Shown here in pieces: positions 1 through 11,488 of a stretch of 64,000 bases of DNA; position 1 is the stretch's first letter; each line of letters starts with the position of its first letter. A program made the translations under genes and the position numbers. The notes below the pieces were generated by a model, which was given only the letters and a program-made list of their open reading frames with translations, was not told the DNA's origin and ran no database searches. This DNA comes from Erodium maritimum. Its lineage: Eukaryota > Streptophyta > Magnoliopsida > Geraniales > Geraniaceae. The DNA lies in NCBI GenBank assembly GCA_963921825.1, contig OY997588.1, positions 7,516,001-7,580,000 of the forward strand, read 5' to 3'.

Positions 1-471
1 ATATGCCCGTGGCTTTATATGTGTCTGCTTCTAACATGAAACTGGCAGGAATAAGCAGCAGCCAGAAGAAGGTAAAGTGGATGCCGAGGACCAAAAAGCC
101 AAAGAAGAAATAGGGTACGACTTTAAGGCTGAAGAGGAAATATGACTTCTCCATGTTTTTTGAAGACTTGTGGGAACTTGTTGCATCTTCTTGAATCTCG
201 AATCTTCGAGTGAGTTGTGGTGTTAAAGGAAAGGAGAATATGACTTCAACACCACAACCCACTCGAAGATTCGAGATTCAAGAAGATGCAACAAGTTCCC
301 AACAGTCTTCAAAAAACATGGAGAAGTCATATTTCCTCTTCAGCCTTAGAGCGGTACCTTATTTCTTTTTTGGCTTTTTGATCCCCGACGTCCACTTTAC
401 CTTCTTCTGGCTGTTGCATATTCCTGCCAGTTTCATGTTAGAAGCAAACACATACAAAGCCACGAGCAGAT
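1..471. repeat. Long inverted repeat (near-palindrome) of a gene fragment
   Basis: Bases 1-224 and 248-471 are reverse complements of each other with about 90% or better identity, separated by a 23-base spacer; the left arm reaches the window edge so the palindrome may be longer. Both arms encode the same membrane-like peptide, beginning MEKSYFLFSL and containing HFTFFWLL and PASFMLEA, on opposite strands (plus strand from 319, minus strand from about 153). A transcript across it would fold into a hairpin of about 220 bp. I do not recognise the parent gene. Confidence 0.85.
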
Positions 472-1399
472 TCTCCTTTGCCTTGACGTACATCGGTGGA
501 TCGGATGCTTTCTTCCACTGTGTAGCCCTTGACAATTTATCCCATCGGTTCTGATAGATTGCAATGCGACGTCCCTGGTTGTCGCATAACTTACTCTTGG
601 ATCATAGTCTGCAGTATGCGGCTCATCGCTAATGGAGGTTTGAGGAGTCTGTACAACTTCTAGAGTAGGGCTGCTTGTTGGGCTTGGGGATGAGATGTGG
701 TCGATTCTTGCTGGCAGGCTTTGGTGGGTTGGTCCACTGGGCAATGGTCTTCTCCAATCCCAATTTCAATCTGGCATTCTCACAATAGAATGCAACCAAG
801 AATAGGAGGGTCTTCTTTAACTTCTCATACGAAAACGGATTGTTTAGTTGATGAAACATTTTGACACGACAGATAATCAACTTGTGCCTCCCCTCACCGA
901 GGCCGCTTCCATAGTGCTTCGAGAAGTCCAATTTGCGGGATCCTTTCATTTCCACAAAATTCTCAGCACTGTTCTTGTGCCCGCCGAAATCCGATCAGAT
1001 AGTAGTTATGCTTCATTATCCTTACCGTTATGCTGTTCTCTTCCTTTGTTCCCCCTTTTACCATACACTATCGGAAGGTTACATCGACGTACCTCTCACA
1101 CCCTGGCTCAGGCAGAGGCGGCAGTACACGTACTCCTATGGTCACATCAGTTTCATCCTTGAATATGGCATCCATTATCCCATAAATGATTTCAGCGGGC
1201 ATAATGCCTTGTATCTCTTGCCCTGCACCCATTGTCCCCAGATGGTACTCGAGACATGGGATGTTTTCCATGTCCCTGCAACAAAATAATAGCAAAATTT
1301 CTTGTAATTTCCACATTTTTGTAATTTAAGATAGGAAACTTTCTTCACTTTTTTTAGCATGCAAGTCTTCTCTAAGAATCTTAGTTCAATGGGGGTAGT
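472..1399 (-). other. Unrecognised degenerate gene-fragment region
   Basis: Minus-strand open stretches at 433-744, 629-955 and 1068-1316 have codon-like composition but switch frame and carry stops. The region is contiguous with the palindromic gene fragment on its left and may belong to the same captured or decayed gene. No domain is recognised and no intact gene is proposed. Confidence 0.3.
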
Positions 1400-3300
1400 C
1401 AGGGCCGGCCCAATCGTTATTGGGACCTAAAGCGAGAAATTTGATCAATGTCTTTTTTTTCTTATGAATGAATGTAGTAGAAAAATAAGAAAATTTGTTC
1501 ATATAGAAAGATTATACTAGATGATATTTAAAAAACGAGCTTCAACATCTACTTATAACACTCAAAATCTAAAATGGATGGGAGAGATTAATTTTTAATA
1601 AGACAACCTCCATTGGATAAGATATACTGTCTAGAATTCTATACAAGAATTCAAAAGTTGAAGGATTCAAATTTATCCATACATAAGATACATTCATGTC
1701 AAGTTCAAATATGATGGGTTCAAGATAATTCTGTATAGTTACACCAAATTATGTTAGTTTATATGTGATGTCATGTATATTCGCTTTATCACCAACTTCT
1801 AGAAATTTCACACTTCAAATATTTTTTAAATACTGAATATAAGTTATAACTAGGATCATTAAAATATAAAGGAAAATAAGAAAAGTCATAACCGACACTA
1901 ACAATGGAAGATAATAGATGACTGAGTATTTTCAAAGACCAACGACATTCGGTATCGAAACTCGCTGGTTAACCGATAAAAACAAGTTAGGACAAGTCCA
2001 ACACATTCGTTTTATTATCTTAGGATATATGTCCAAATTCATTTAACTGTTATTGCTTTCTAAATGTTAAAGAGGTTTATAAACAAACTCAGTACTAAGA
2101 AATCAAAAACAAATAATCATTCATGTTCACGACCTCTAGTCTTTCCTCTCCGTTGAGCATCTCATATCAAGATCAAAAAGCATATCCATCTCATATGAGT
2201 GGATCATTTCCCAGGAGTTTGGGCAATACAACTATATGTGATAGGTATATAAATCCAACTTTATTTATTGTTTTGTTTATTCATGAAATGAAATTTTCAC
2301 AATACTTTTTTTATTGTAATATTTTTTGGAGTTTCTCTTTCTTTTGACTTGTACTTATGGTCAAAATACTCTTGGTTTCTTACTTTCATAGTTTATAGTG
2401 TATATTAGTACTTCTAAGTTTCAATATTTTCAAACTAAATGTGATTCATGATTCTACTCCATGAACTTCATGGATTATTCATCGATAAATGCTTTTATTT
2501 TTACTACAAAGGCAAGACATTTTAGCACCAGTTGTTAATACATGTCATGTTTCTTTTTCAATAAAACAATACTGATATTATTTAAGATTCATATTTAAAT
2601 GTATAGTTTCATTATTTGAATGTCTAATAAATTGATTTACAAAATATTAAAGGAAGTAGGAGATATAAAATCAACACTTAATGGATTTCTCGTATGTTTG
2701 CTTCACATTTTCTGCTGCTGTGATCAGATATCTAGGTCCGATATTGGATTTTATTTTCGATTTTGACGACTTACTTTTCCAAACTATTTTGGTTTGAACA
2801 TTTCCATAATGAAGTTGAAAATTGATTGTCATTCCTAAAAAAAAGTACTAGTGTATGATAAATAAATATCCGCACTTCCTTTCTTTGGTTTGGTCCATTG
2901 TTTTTATCCACGTTTTTAATTCACTAATCACTGGTAAACTGAACTTGCATGTTTTTTTCGTTAATGATAGTTTTTCACTGCGAAATAAAGATCTATAGAT
3001 TTCTTAGAATGTTCAACCATCAAGAAAAATTTGTCGACCATTTGGATGAAAAAAAATTTATCTGAATTTTTTTTGAATCGAGATCAAAATTTGGCCCAAT
3101 TTGTATTAAAATTTGATTTCAAAATTTAAAGTATAATACTTTCGCTTGATTAAGTTTCATCAAATAGTAACAGATCTATAATTTTATAAGACATTTTTTA
3201 TCAGACACCTTATACAACTTTTTATATAATTTTATGGGGTCTTTTCTGATCCGAAGCCTTAGGCGGTTGCTTAATTCGGTTAAAACTTGAGTCAGTCATG
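1400..3300. mobile_element. Degraded non-autonomous hAT-like DNA element
   Basis: The left end starts CAGGGCCGGCCCAA, a terminus often seen in plant hAT-type elements. The right end, read in reverse complement, is a decayed version (CATGACTGACTCAA). Flanking 8-mers GGGGTAGT (1392-1399) and GAGGTAGT (3301-3308) match at 7 of 8 positions, as expected for an old hAT target-site duplication. The 1.9-kb interior is AT-rich and no transposase is visible. Confidence 0.6.
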
Positions 3301-3468
3301 GAGGTAGTTTCATGTTCAAGTAAACATTTGTTCAAAGATAAAATACTCCAAGAGATCCATAAATAACAATACGAACCCTAGGAGTTCATGTTAAAAAGAG
3401 TAGCCAGAATTTGTAAAAGTTTAAAAGAGGAGCGGGAATTTGTCTATTTGTCTACTTTTCTACCGTTC

Positions 3469-3517
3469 AAGTAATTACATAGCATCGTCTCAACAAAAAA
3501 AAGTAATTACATAGCAT
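3469..3517 (+). repeat. Micro-retroposon: 15-nt insert with 17-bp TSD
   Basis: AAGTAATTACATAGCAT occurs at 3469-3485 and again at 3501-3517. Between the copies lie 15 bases, CGTCTCAACAAAAAA, that look like the last few bases and poly(A) of a LINE or SINE. This is the pattern left by target-primed reverse transcription that stopped almost immediately. Confidence 0.6.
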
Positions 3518-3548
3518 TTGTTCAAACGGCCGGCTTTCTTCTCTCTCT

Positions 3549-5078
3549 ATGGATCCGGAGGTGTGGGACGATCCGGAGGAGGCGTTGTCGGTGGAGACGC
3601 TGCCGGTGGTGGAAGGTGCAGATGCAGAGGCGGCTGCGGCTGGAGGAGCCGTGACTGTGGAAGCGGGAGGGGGTGCAGTGATCGGCGCCCCTAATCGTGC
3701 GGTGGAGACGATGGGTTCGGGCCCGACAACGGTGCAAGTGATCCCGCTGTCATCGGGCGATGGGGATGAGACCAGGACTGGAGGGGTTGTTTCCTCGCCG
3801 GGGGAGTCGTGGATGAGGGTGGCCCCGATGCAGGAATTGATCTTCTCGGCGATTCGGGGATCAGGAGAGGCGGCTCGTGGTGGGGAGAGTCGAACTGGAG
3901 CGGCGCTGGGGTCGACCAGGAGTCCGGTACGGGGGCTGCATGCTAGGGCTCGCCGTGGCTCGCACTTCCGGCCGACGGGAGTTCTGCATGCTGATGGAAT
4001 CGGGTGCCGGACGTTGGATCGGGCTCTGGTGGACTCGGAGGAGACGCAGACGGAGTCGCCGGAAGCGCAGGAGCGGCGGCGGCGAAAGGGTAAGGCGGTG
4101 GTCGAGGTAGGGGCTAACCCTAGCGAGATTGGGCCGGGTGGGGGACGGCAGACTAGGCTGGGCTGCGGGGGGACGTTCATGGGGGATGCGCATCGTGCAG
4201 GTTTTGGGCCAGGACAACTGGGTCCCTAGAGCGGGCTGGGGCGGTAGGAATGGTTCGTCTGGGCCGGGTGATGTGCAAAGGTAGGTGGCCCGTTATGGAG
4301 CGGGACGGGCGGGACCTGGGGGGACGGGGTTGGCACCGAGAGCCCAGGCTCGCCGGCCGGAGATAGGGTCGGCCTTGGGTGACCGCGAGGAATGCCCCGG
4401 GGAAAGACTGGTAAGGAGGGGGGCGGGGGTGCCGGACTTGGGCACACGTCTCTCCTCCCTTTGTATTAGGGAGGTAGTCGTCCCGACAGGGGATATTGCT
4501 AAGGAAGGAGGGCAGTTCCAGTTTGCCCTCGCCGCTAAGGTTCTGACCTCGAAGCGGTTCTTCTGGAAATCTCTGGTGGAAAGAATGGAAGATTTATGGG
4601 GGATGAAGGTGGAGGCTCGCCCTCTGGAGGGGGGCCTGGTTGGCTTTTTCTTCCGCACGGCGCGAGAGCGTGCGCGAGTCTTGGCTGGGGAACCATGGGC
4701 TTTCTAGGAGTCCCTGGTCCTTTTTACGGACTTGCGAGCTCATATGCAGGTGAGCGAGCTGAGCTTCCATCAGTTCTCGGTGTGGGCCAGGGTCTCCAAC
4801 TTACCAGTGGGAGCCTGGAACAGAGAGGTGGGATTTCGGATCGGGAGTGCTCTGGGTACCTGTCAGGCAGTGGATGTGGACGGATCGGGGCGATGCTGGG
4901 GAGACTTTATGCGGCTTAGAATCCGGGCAGATATCAGCCATCCTCTGCAGAGTCAGCTTTGGTTCCGGCTATCGGAATAGCAGTTACGGACACTACTCCA
5001 TGTTTCCTATGAGTATTTACCGGATCATTGCTATGGATGTAGCTATGCGGGACACCTATTCCCGTCGTGCAAGGTGAC
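3549..5078 (+). pseudogene. LINE ORF1 (DUF4283 + CCHC zinc knuckle), broken
   Basis: The first open stretch (3549-4229, 226 residues, Ala/Gly/Glu-rich) starts with MDPEVWDDPEE 23 bases inside the element. A different frame (4285-4980) continues with a DUF4283-type region: FFWKSLVERM, GFFFRTARERARVLAGEPW, then WARVSNLPVGAWNREVGFRIGS and LRIRADISHPL. It is interrupted by one TAG at 4705-4707. A frame change then exposes EYLPDHCYGC and AGHLFPSC (about 5012-5075), a zf-CCHC_4 knuckle of CX2CX4HX4C form. This is the RNA-binding ORF1 layout of plant L1 elements. At least two frameshifts and one stop make it a pseudogene. Confidence 0.75.
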
Positions 5079-5080
5079 GG

Positions 5081-5160
5081 GGGGGACCCGAGGTCACTCG
5101 CTGCGTGCCCCGGGGGACCCGAGGTCACTCGCTGCGTGCCCCGGGGGACCCGAGGTCGGC
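5081..5160 (+). repeat. 31-bp tandem repeat, about 2.6 copies
   Basis: The unit contains GGGGGACCCGAGGTCACTC and is repeated head to tail directly after the zinc-knuckle coding region of the LINE. It is GC-rich and probably arose by slippage inside the element. Confidence 0.8.
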
Positions 5161-6156
5161 CCTGGAGAAGGCCAAACATGGGAAGGCGATCCCGGGCACG
5201 AAATGGAATTATGGGGAGGCAAGGAATAAGGGCGGTCGGGGGGACCCCCGGACGCCATCTCCGCGATATAGCCTCGGGAGGGAGCGGGAGGAGACCTATG
5301 AGACGGTGTCCGATGTGGTACCGTCCGAATGGGTGCAGAAGGAGATGAGCCCGACACTTTCTGGGAAGAAACGCCTAGAAAGGGAGGAAGATCAGATCGA
5401 GTAAGAGGACTCGAAAACGTCTGATGGGGAGTCACAGACAACAGCGGCGGGGGGCGTCAAGTACCCCCGCCTGAAGGAATGAGTCCGAGGTGGCCCGGGA
5501 AGGGGTGGGTCAACTTTGGCCCCTTCCCGGCGGATGGATGGAGACGACACCATCTTCAGTTGATACTTATCTCCCTTGCCAGTCCGGAGTCAGCAATCCC
5601 GCGTTCAAGAGCCCTACCATTATCAATCAAGGGAGGACGACGCACGCTGACACACCGGGGGAGATGTAGGTCCACCAGTATTCCCCTAAACTTGGTTGGC
5701 TCGCCTCGTCCCACTTGGAAGAAGCATGCTGCACCGGTGTCACCAAACGCTACTGCATATATCCCTTTTGTCCGCAACCAATTACCAGAGCCGAATTTAC
5801 TGCTTTCCGTTTCAATTCTGTTTATTAGTTGGTTTTGCTTATGTAGGTGGAGTACGTTTATGTACCCACCAAACTATCTTCTTATGATCTAATACAATTG
5901 CACTGGTTATTCTATATAAAAAAGCATTTGTTCAAGATACTACCAAAAAACAATTAATTAATGCACTCAATAAATATAGATCCAACTCAATAAATACAGC
6001 TAAATCGGACAGCGAGAAATCCAAACCAAACATTGATATACCAAGACATCGCTTCAGATCTATGCCTCGCCCGGTCCTGTCTGCTTCGACTTGCCGTGTT
6101 CTCTTCTTTCTATTGTAGAAGAAGAAGCGTCCACACTTATATTAGGGTTTCTTTTT

Positions 6157-7456
6157 TTTGAACAGAAAGATTCATTAATAAATTAATAAACCTTACAAAT
6201 CGAACCGAACCGAACAAGCATTACATCCACCAGTCGGTCTCGGGAATCCGAAAGACGACTAGCGAGATGAATAGCTCTCAAACAGGGCGACGCAGCGCCT
6301 AGATAAACAACTACCAGGTCGATCTTTCTTATCGACTCTCCGGAGAGACCCGTCGATAAATGGACCTGACCGGACACGCCACTAAAGGCAACAGCCACAC
6401 CTGACGGAGATCCAAGATCCCAACAGGGGGAACAAACTAAAACATACAAAAGTACATATAAAATAAACAACAAACGACGGACACGAACTACTCTCGACCG
6501 AGCTCCGATGTCTGGGGTTGAGATTGGAGTGAGGGGGAGAAGTGGACGGCGCTGACGGACACAGATCTTATCCACTTGGGGCGGGTGCACGGGACTGGAC
6601 GGGAGAGCATAATATGTTGGAGCAAACGGCTCAAACTGCGGATCTCCAGCGAAAATTGGGAACAAATCTGACCGCCTTGCCGGAGGAGCGTGGCAAAGAG
6701 CATCGGTCGGAGGTTCTCGGAACTTCGTCGTCGTCAAAATGCCGGCCGCCGTCGACAAGGGGCGAAGCGGTTGAGAAGTATGCCGGCAAATCTGCCAGGC
6801 TTGAGAGCCAGGCCGACAGATCTGGTCGGCAAGGAGGGAGAGCAGCAGTCTGGGGGAGATCGGAGGAAGGAGAGGTCGGTCACGGTCGTCAACGGTGAGG
6901 ACAACGCCGGCTGTCTTCGGCAAGGCCTGGGGTTGTAGCGGGGTGGTGTTTTTCCGGCAGATCTGACCGGCTAGAGTGCTAGGCCGGCAGATATGCCCGG
7001 AAAAGGGAGGGAGAAGAGGCTTGGGCGGAGGGCAGAGGTGGCCGGAGGGGGGTGGCGTCGGTACAAGGCCGGCCGTGGGTTGTATCGGGATGGGGGTTTT
7101 CCGGCAGATCTGACCGGCTGGAGTGTTGGGCCGGCATATCTGCCGGGAAAGGAGAAGGAGGAGGGCAGCGGTGGCCGGAGTGGGCTTGGGCGGAGGGCTG
7201 TGGTGGCCGGAGGGGGGTGGAGGCGGTAAACAAGCGGCTGTGCTCGGGGCAGACGGTTGGAGGCGGCTGGTACGAGAGGAAGTCGAAGACGGGACGTACA
7301 GCAGTGGTGGAGAGCTCCACCGGCAGCCCTCGTGGCCGGAGCCACGGTGACCGCCGACGGAGGCGGCGCGAGATTGTACAGGGACCGGCTAGGATTCGAT
7401 TCGCGCTTCTGCAGAGAGAGAGAGACTTTCTTTTTTGCTGCGTTTCTTGTTCAAAT
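6157..7456 (-). mobile_element. Short LINE copy, minus orientation, 15-bp TSD
   Basis: TTAGGGTTTCTTTTT occurs at 6142-6156 and 7457-7471. A T-run (poly(A) on the minus strand) adjoins the left copy, so the 3' end is at left and the 5' end at right. The interior is GC-rich towards the 5' end and has no RT, endonuclease or recognisable ORF1. Inside it a segment of roughly 140 bp with GGCAGATCTGACCGGCT is duplicated (about 6954-7090 and 7100-7235). Confidence 0.7.
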
Positions 7457-7471
7457 TTAGGGTTTCTTTTT

Positions 7472-9184
7472 ATTGGGCCTTAGGGCCGAATGTTTATATC
7501 GGGCCATGGGTTTTTTATTTGTTCCATACACATACTTACTATAAAGAATTAAATTTACTGAGCATCTCATTCATTAATCATTATACACAAATTCATTCTC
7601 ATTTTTGTCTAAAAGAATTACATTTATCAATACACAACAAACATGAATACTACTCCGTCGTGATGTTTTCTTTGCCTCGACCTCAAAAACCTGTTTTTGA
7701 TGGTAAGTACGATAAACAATAATAACGTAAAATTTATTTATCTACGTATAAAATGTTGTTTGCGTCCATACATCATAACCATGTTTTGTTTTCACCGTCA
7801 TAATACCGACATTACCACTTCACTTTATAATCTCTCTGGTGGCACGCGTTTTCTTTAGGCATCTTAATAACAAGAAAACAGAACGGTTAGTATCGATAAG
7901 AATTCTTTTCACAAAATATTAATACTTATTCCTAGTAGTACTAATAATAACATAAACCCAAAAGGTTGCAACAACAAAGAGATCAACATGAATGCAAATG
8001 CAGGGCAAGGGTAAGGGGAGAAAAACTAAAGGATTCAGGGCGTGAACCGTAGTATCAAAGCCCTCGTTAACACCACCAAAACCATCCTAGTGAAGCAGAA
8101 TCAAAGAAATCATAACTGAATGTGCATTGGTTGAAGTTCGATTTTTTCTTTTACCAAATAGATCAGTAAAAAGGAACATAATCGAACATTTCATGAAATA
8201 AAATCCAAGTTTTTTTCAAGAAAAAACAAAGTTGAAAGTAAAACTCATAACAAATCAGAAAATTATCGTTCTAGGTATAGATCTGAGAAACTTGTTTGAC
8301 GACAAATCATAATCTGATTATAAGAGAAGGAATAAAGGCACAATCACATGGACGGATTAGTTAATAAAGACAGTTTAATGTGTTATTTGAAAAACGTGTA
8401 CATATGCGTGGTGTTTTATGATATTAACCCCTTGTTTATTAGGATTTTATTATTAATATATTCTTGTGTTATCAATGTGAGAGTGATTAATGTTTATTAC
8501 CAATACTCAAATCAGAAGACATGAATTCGTGCAAATTCAGGTACAACTCTTCTTCAACTCAACCCTATAATTATTGGTTCCCAAGATATTGGATTTGTAT
8601 GGCAATAATGGGTGCCAAGTGCCCTAATATGCCTAATAATTTCTTAGAAATCAAACCTAATTCACGTGTCTGATCCAACTGTGAGCTTTTCTTTTCTCAT
8701 CTCAGAACTATTCACTTACGTACTCCTCCCTCCGTGATTTATCCAACCACTTATTTTCCTTGCACACCATTCGATCATTATTTTTAACGTAAATATTGGT
8801 ATTTTATTAATCATGATAACAGACTGTAAATAGAAACCAGGTCCCTGACCCTAAGCTTCAGCATGTGTCCAAGACTTCCGTAGGGTTTTCGGTGGGCCCG
8901 TATTAGTAGCATATTTTATATCGTAGACAATAAAGATAACAAATAAACATAAAGACGAACATAAAAAATTATAGAGCCTGCGATGCCATTCTTCTGAAAC
9001 CTGTAACTTGCGTAGTGGGTCGTTTTGGTATTGCCAACTCATCGTCTTGAGTCTCCGAGATCACCTGATATGTCCCTCCCTGTGATGAGACTTCGTTTAG
9101 ATGTGATAAGGACAACGGAGCATGCTCCGGCTGTGACTTCACTAATACTTCTCGTAGAAACAGATCGCTCTGGCCTCCGTAGAT
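7472..9184. other. Intergenic, no gene seen
   Basis: AT-rich sequence with many stops in all frames. I found no conserved motif, RNA gene or bounded element here. Confidence 0.5.
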
Positions 9185-9204
9185 CACTACTACTGATATC
9201 GACT

Positions 9205-9685
9205 TGGCTGACGGATCAGATCCGTCACCTAGGTTAGCATATCCGTCGGCTAGGTTATTGGCTGACGGATGTATCCGTCGACCAAGAATTTGGGAAACGG
9301 ATGCCTGCATCCGTCGGTAGAGTGTTCACCTTACCCATGAATCCGACCCGTCAATCAAGATTTGAACCTTACCCACGGATCCGACCCGTCAGCCAAGTTT
9401 TGAACCTTACTCACGGATCTGATATGTCAGCCAAGTTTTGAACCTTACTCACGGATCCGATCCGTCAGCCAAGTTTTGAACCTTACCCACAGATCCGATA
9501 TCCCTCACCCAAGTGATAAACCTTACCCACGGATCAGATCCGTCAGGCAAGTATTAAACCTTACCCACAGATCTGATCCGTCAGCCAAGTCTTAAACCTT
9601 ACCCACGGATCAGGTCAGTCAGCCAAGTCTTAAACCTTACCCACGGATGTAAAAGATTGTATCTGTCAGCCAAGTTTATTGTGAA
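9205..9685. repeat. CACTA subterminal repeats, about 46-bp unit
   Basis: Eight or more degenerate units of the form ACGGATCCGATCCGTCAGCC followed by AAGTTTTGAACCTTACCC are arranged head to tail. The GGATCCGTC core is locally palindromic. Arrays of this kind next to a CACTA terminus are where TNPA-type proteins bind in well-studied En/Spm elements. Confidence 0.8.
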
Positions 9686-9739
9686 AAAAAAGGTTTCAAA
9701 TATCTTGCACCCAATCGTGCATTAAAATGTACATGTACC

Positions 9740-10435
9740 CATGGTTGTAAATGGCGCTAGGCGCTAGTCGGTCGGCGATGACCCCTAAGCATTAGGCGGG
9801 GCCTAGTCGGATTTGATTATTTTATTAATAAATAATATATTACATAGTAATAATATAATTTTATATACTAAAATTGATAATATGTTATAATTATATATAA
9901 TTTTTTATATCATATATATATATATTGATTTTATTATATATTTATATCTATAAAATAAATAAATATATATATACATACATGTTAATAAGAGGTACAAACA
10001 CAAAATTAGTCGTTAACAAAAAAACAATACAATAAATATAATTGAAGAAAAAAAGCTATATATTTAATGCTATTTCAATTTGGTTTTGAAACTTTGAGGC
10101 TTGAAGTACCACATCGATAAAAAAGAAAAAACTATTGTGATGTGTTAGTTATAAAAAGGAGAAAGAAGGGGTGAAAGACATACTTCAATAAGTAATCCAT
10201 GTATCGGTGCAAATGCCACAAGTGATAAATTTTTTTTGGATATTGGGCTAGAGGGTATCGGCCGAATTATCCACTCCGGCCTAGTTCGCCGCCCGGTCTA
10301 TGCGTCTTGCCCGCCCAGGCGCCCGCCCCACCTGCCAAATACCCGAAAGTCGTGGAACCGATTTTTTACGCCTGGTCCACATAAATCGTGGCGGAAAGGT
10401 TGTATTTGGCGTCTGGGCCGCCATTTACAACCTTG
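9740..10435. mobile_element. hAT-like MITE nested in the CACTA element
   Basis: Terminal inverted repeats of about 17 bp: CATGGTTGTAAATGGCG at left, and CAAGGTTGTAAATGGCG as reverse complement at right (end 10435). Flanking 8-mers CATGTACC and CTTGTACT match at 6 of 8. The interior is AT-rich with GC-rich shoulders and no coding capacity. Confidence 0.65.
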
Positions 10436-10638
10436 CTTGTACTTGTACCTGTGTTATCAAACCCAGAAAATAGCATACACACCCATCCAAAACACATTAG
10501 TTCCAACAGAATATGAATATAAGTAGTTCCAAGCAATTGTCATAGTTCTAAGCAAGTTTATCAGTTCACATATCCAAATAAGTTTATAAGTTCACATATC
10601 CAAATAAATAATGTTCCGAGGAGAAAGGGGAAGACTGA

Positions 10639-11410
10639 CTAAGGGGCTGATGACGGAGTCGCAAACGGGTTGACGGAAGAAGGAATGATTGTTTGTTGTT
10701 GTGTGGATGCCCAAGAGTTAAACAACTCCCAAAACTGAGCTTGTTTCCCTGCTTGGGCAGCAAGCTTGGCCTCCATCTCTATGCGTTGTTCCTCTATCAA
10801 TTTCCGTTGCTCCTCCAATTGCCGCGCGAACTCAGCCTGTTGATCAGCCATGCGAGTCCTCAGCTCTTCTAGCTCCTCATACGAGCTTACTGAGCACGCA
10901 CTCGAGCACCCACCGCCTCTCACATCCCGTTGTGTTGGGAGCTTCACCGCCTTCTCGATGTTGGATTGGAGTCTTCCCTTTTGTTGTTTACCCGTCATGA
11001 TCTGGATGAGGGGGAGCTCTTCCTGCAGAGTCAATGGCTTGAAAACAATAGGGGATGAACCCTCGCACTCCGTCACTTGTGACTACGATAACTTCTCTCG
11101 GGCCTCCTCCACAATTGCTCTGGCATGTGTCTGAGATACATAACATTAAATTTTATTTAGACTATATATGATACATGATAGAAAAACCCACAGTCGTATT
11201 CACTTAAAACTGTAAAATGCAATAAATGTAATTAAAGAAATATATACCGCTCTTTTCACGTTATCCTCGTTGCGGTCATTTTCCTTTGTGTACACCTCGA
11301 CGTAGGCGTCACAAGACAACGTTTCGCCCGTTTTGCGAGTGGCATACTACCCCCGTGGTGAGCAGTCACGTGATGTGCTCGAGATGCCTTCCCATTATCA
11401 CTCAATATCT
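10639..11410 (-). pseudogene. CACTA TNPA-like (PTTA) protein remnant
   Basis: The minus-strand stretch 10639-11076 encodes 145 residues ending in a Gln/Glu-rich coiled coil (MADQQAEFARQLEEQRKLI). Upstream on the minus strand (about 11250-11400) lies a separate exon-like piece with TGETLSCDAYVEVYTKEND, resembling the C-terminal part of the plant transposase PTTA/En_Spm domain. An in-frame stop lies just upstream of the 10639-11076 stretch, and the 5' exons are absent. In CACTA elements this protein binds subterminal repeats rather than cutting DNA. Confidence 0.6.
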
Positions 11411-11488
11411 ACAATAAACGAAAATGTTTTAATTCACATTAATATAGATCCATATAGTACTTGGCTGGACAATAATTAAACATTTATA

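Larger units (their letters stand above)
3526..5922 (+). mobile_element. LINE (L1-type), ORF1-only, with 13-bp TSD
   Basis: The element is bounded by AGCATTTGTTCAA at 3513-3525 and 5923-5935, and a short A-run ends it just before the right copy. It carries a GC-rich ORF1 but no endonuclease or reverse transcriptase. The 3' portion (about 5480-5920) is non-coding. It lies in plus orientation, and its TSD overlaps the second TSD copy of the 15-nt micro-retroposon, so the same few bases were hit twice. Confidence 0.8.
9185..11488. mobile_element. Left part of a CACTA (En/Spm) element
   Basis: The terminus CACTACTACTGATATCG at 9185 is followed by about 490 bp of subterminal repeats and, further in, by a minus-strand TNPA-like remnant. 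This is the same order as in the complete CACTA element at 48.9 kb. Both also share GCACCCAATCGTGCA just inside the repeats (about 9707 here, 49375 there). The right end is missing; the element is cut by an LTR-like block near 11.49 kb and interrupted by a MITE at 9740-10435. Confidence 0.65.

Noticed and set aside
9205-9685. CRISPR-like array of regularly spaced repeats
   Set aside because: The units are degenerate, lack unique spacers, lie in a plant nuclear context and sit directly behind a CACTA terminus; they are subterminal repeats.
10236-10526. 96-residue plus-strand ORF
   Set aside because: Falls across the GC-rich shoulder and terminal inverted repeat of the hAT-like MITE; not a gene.
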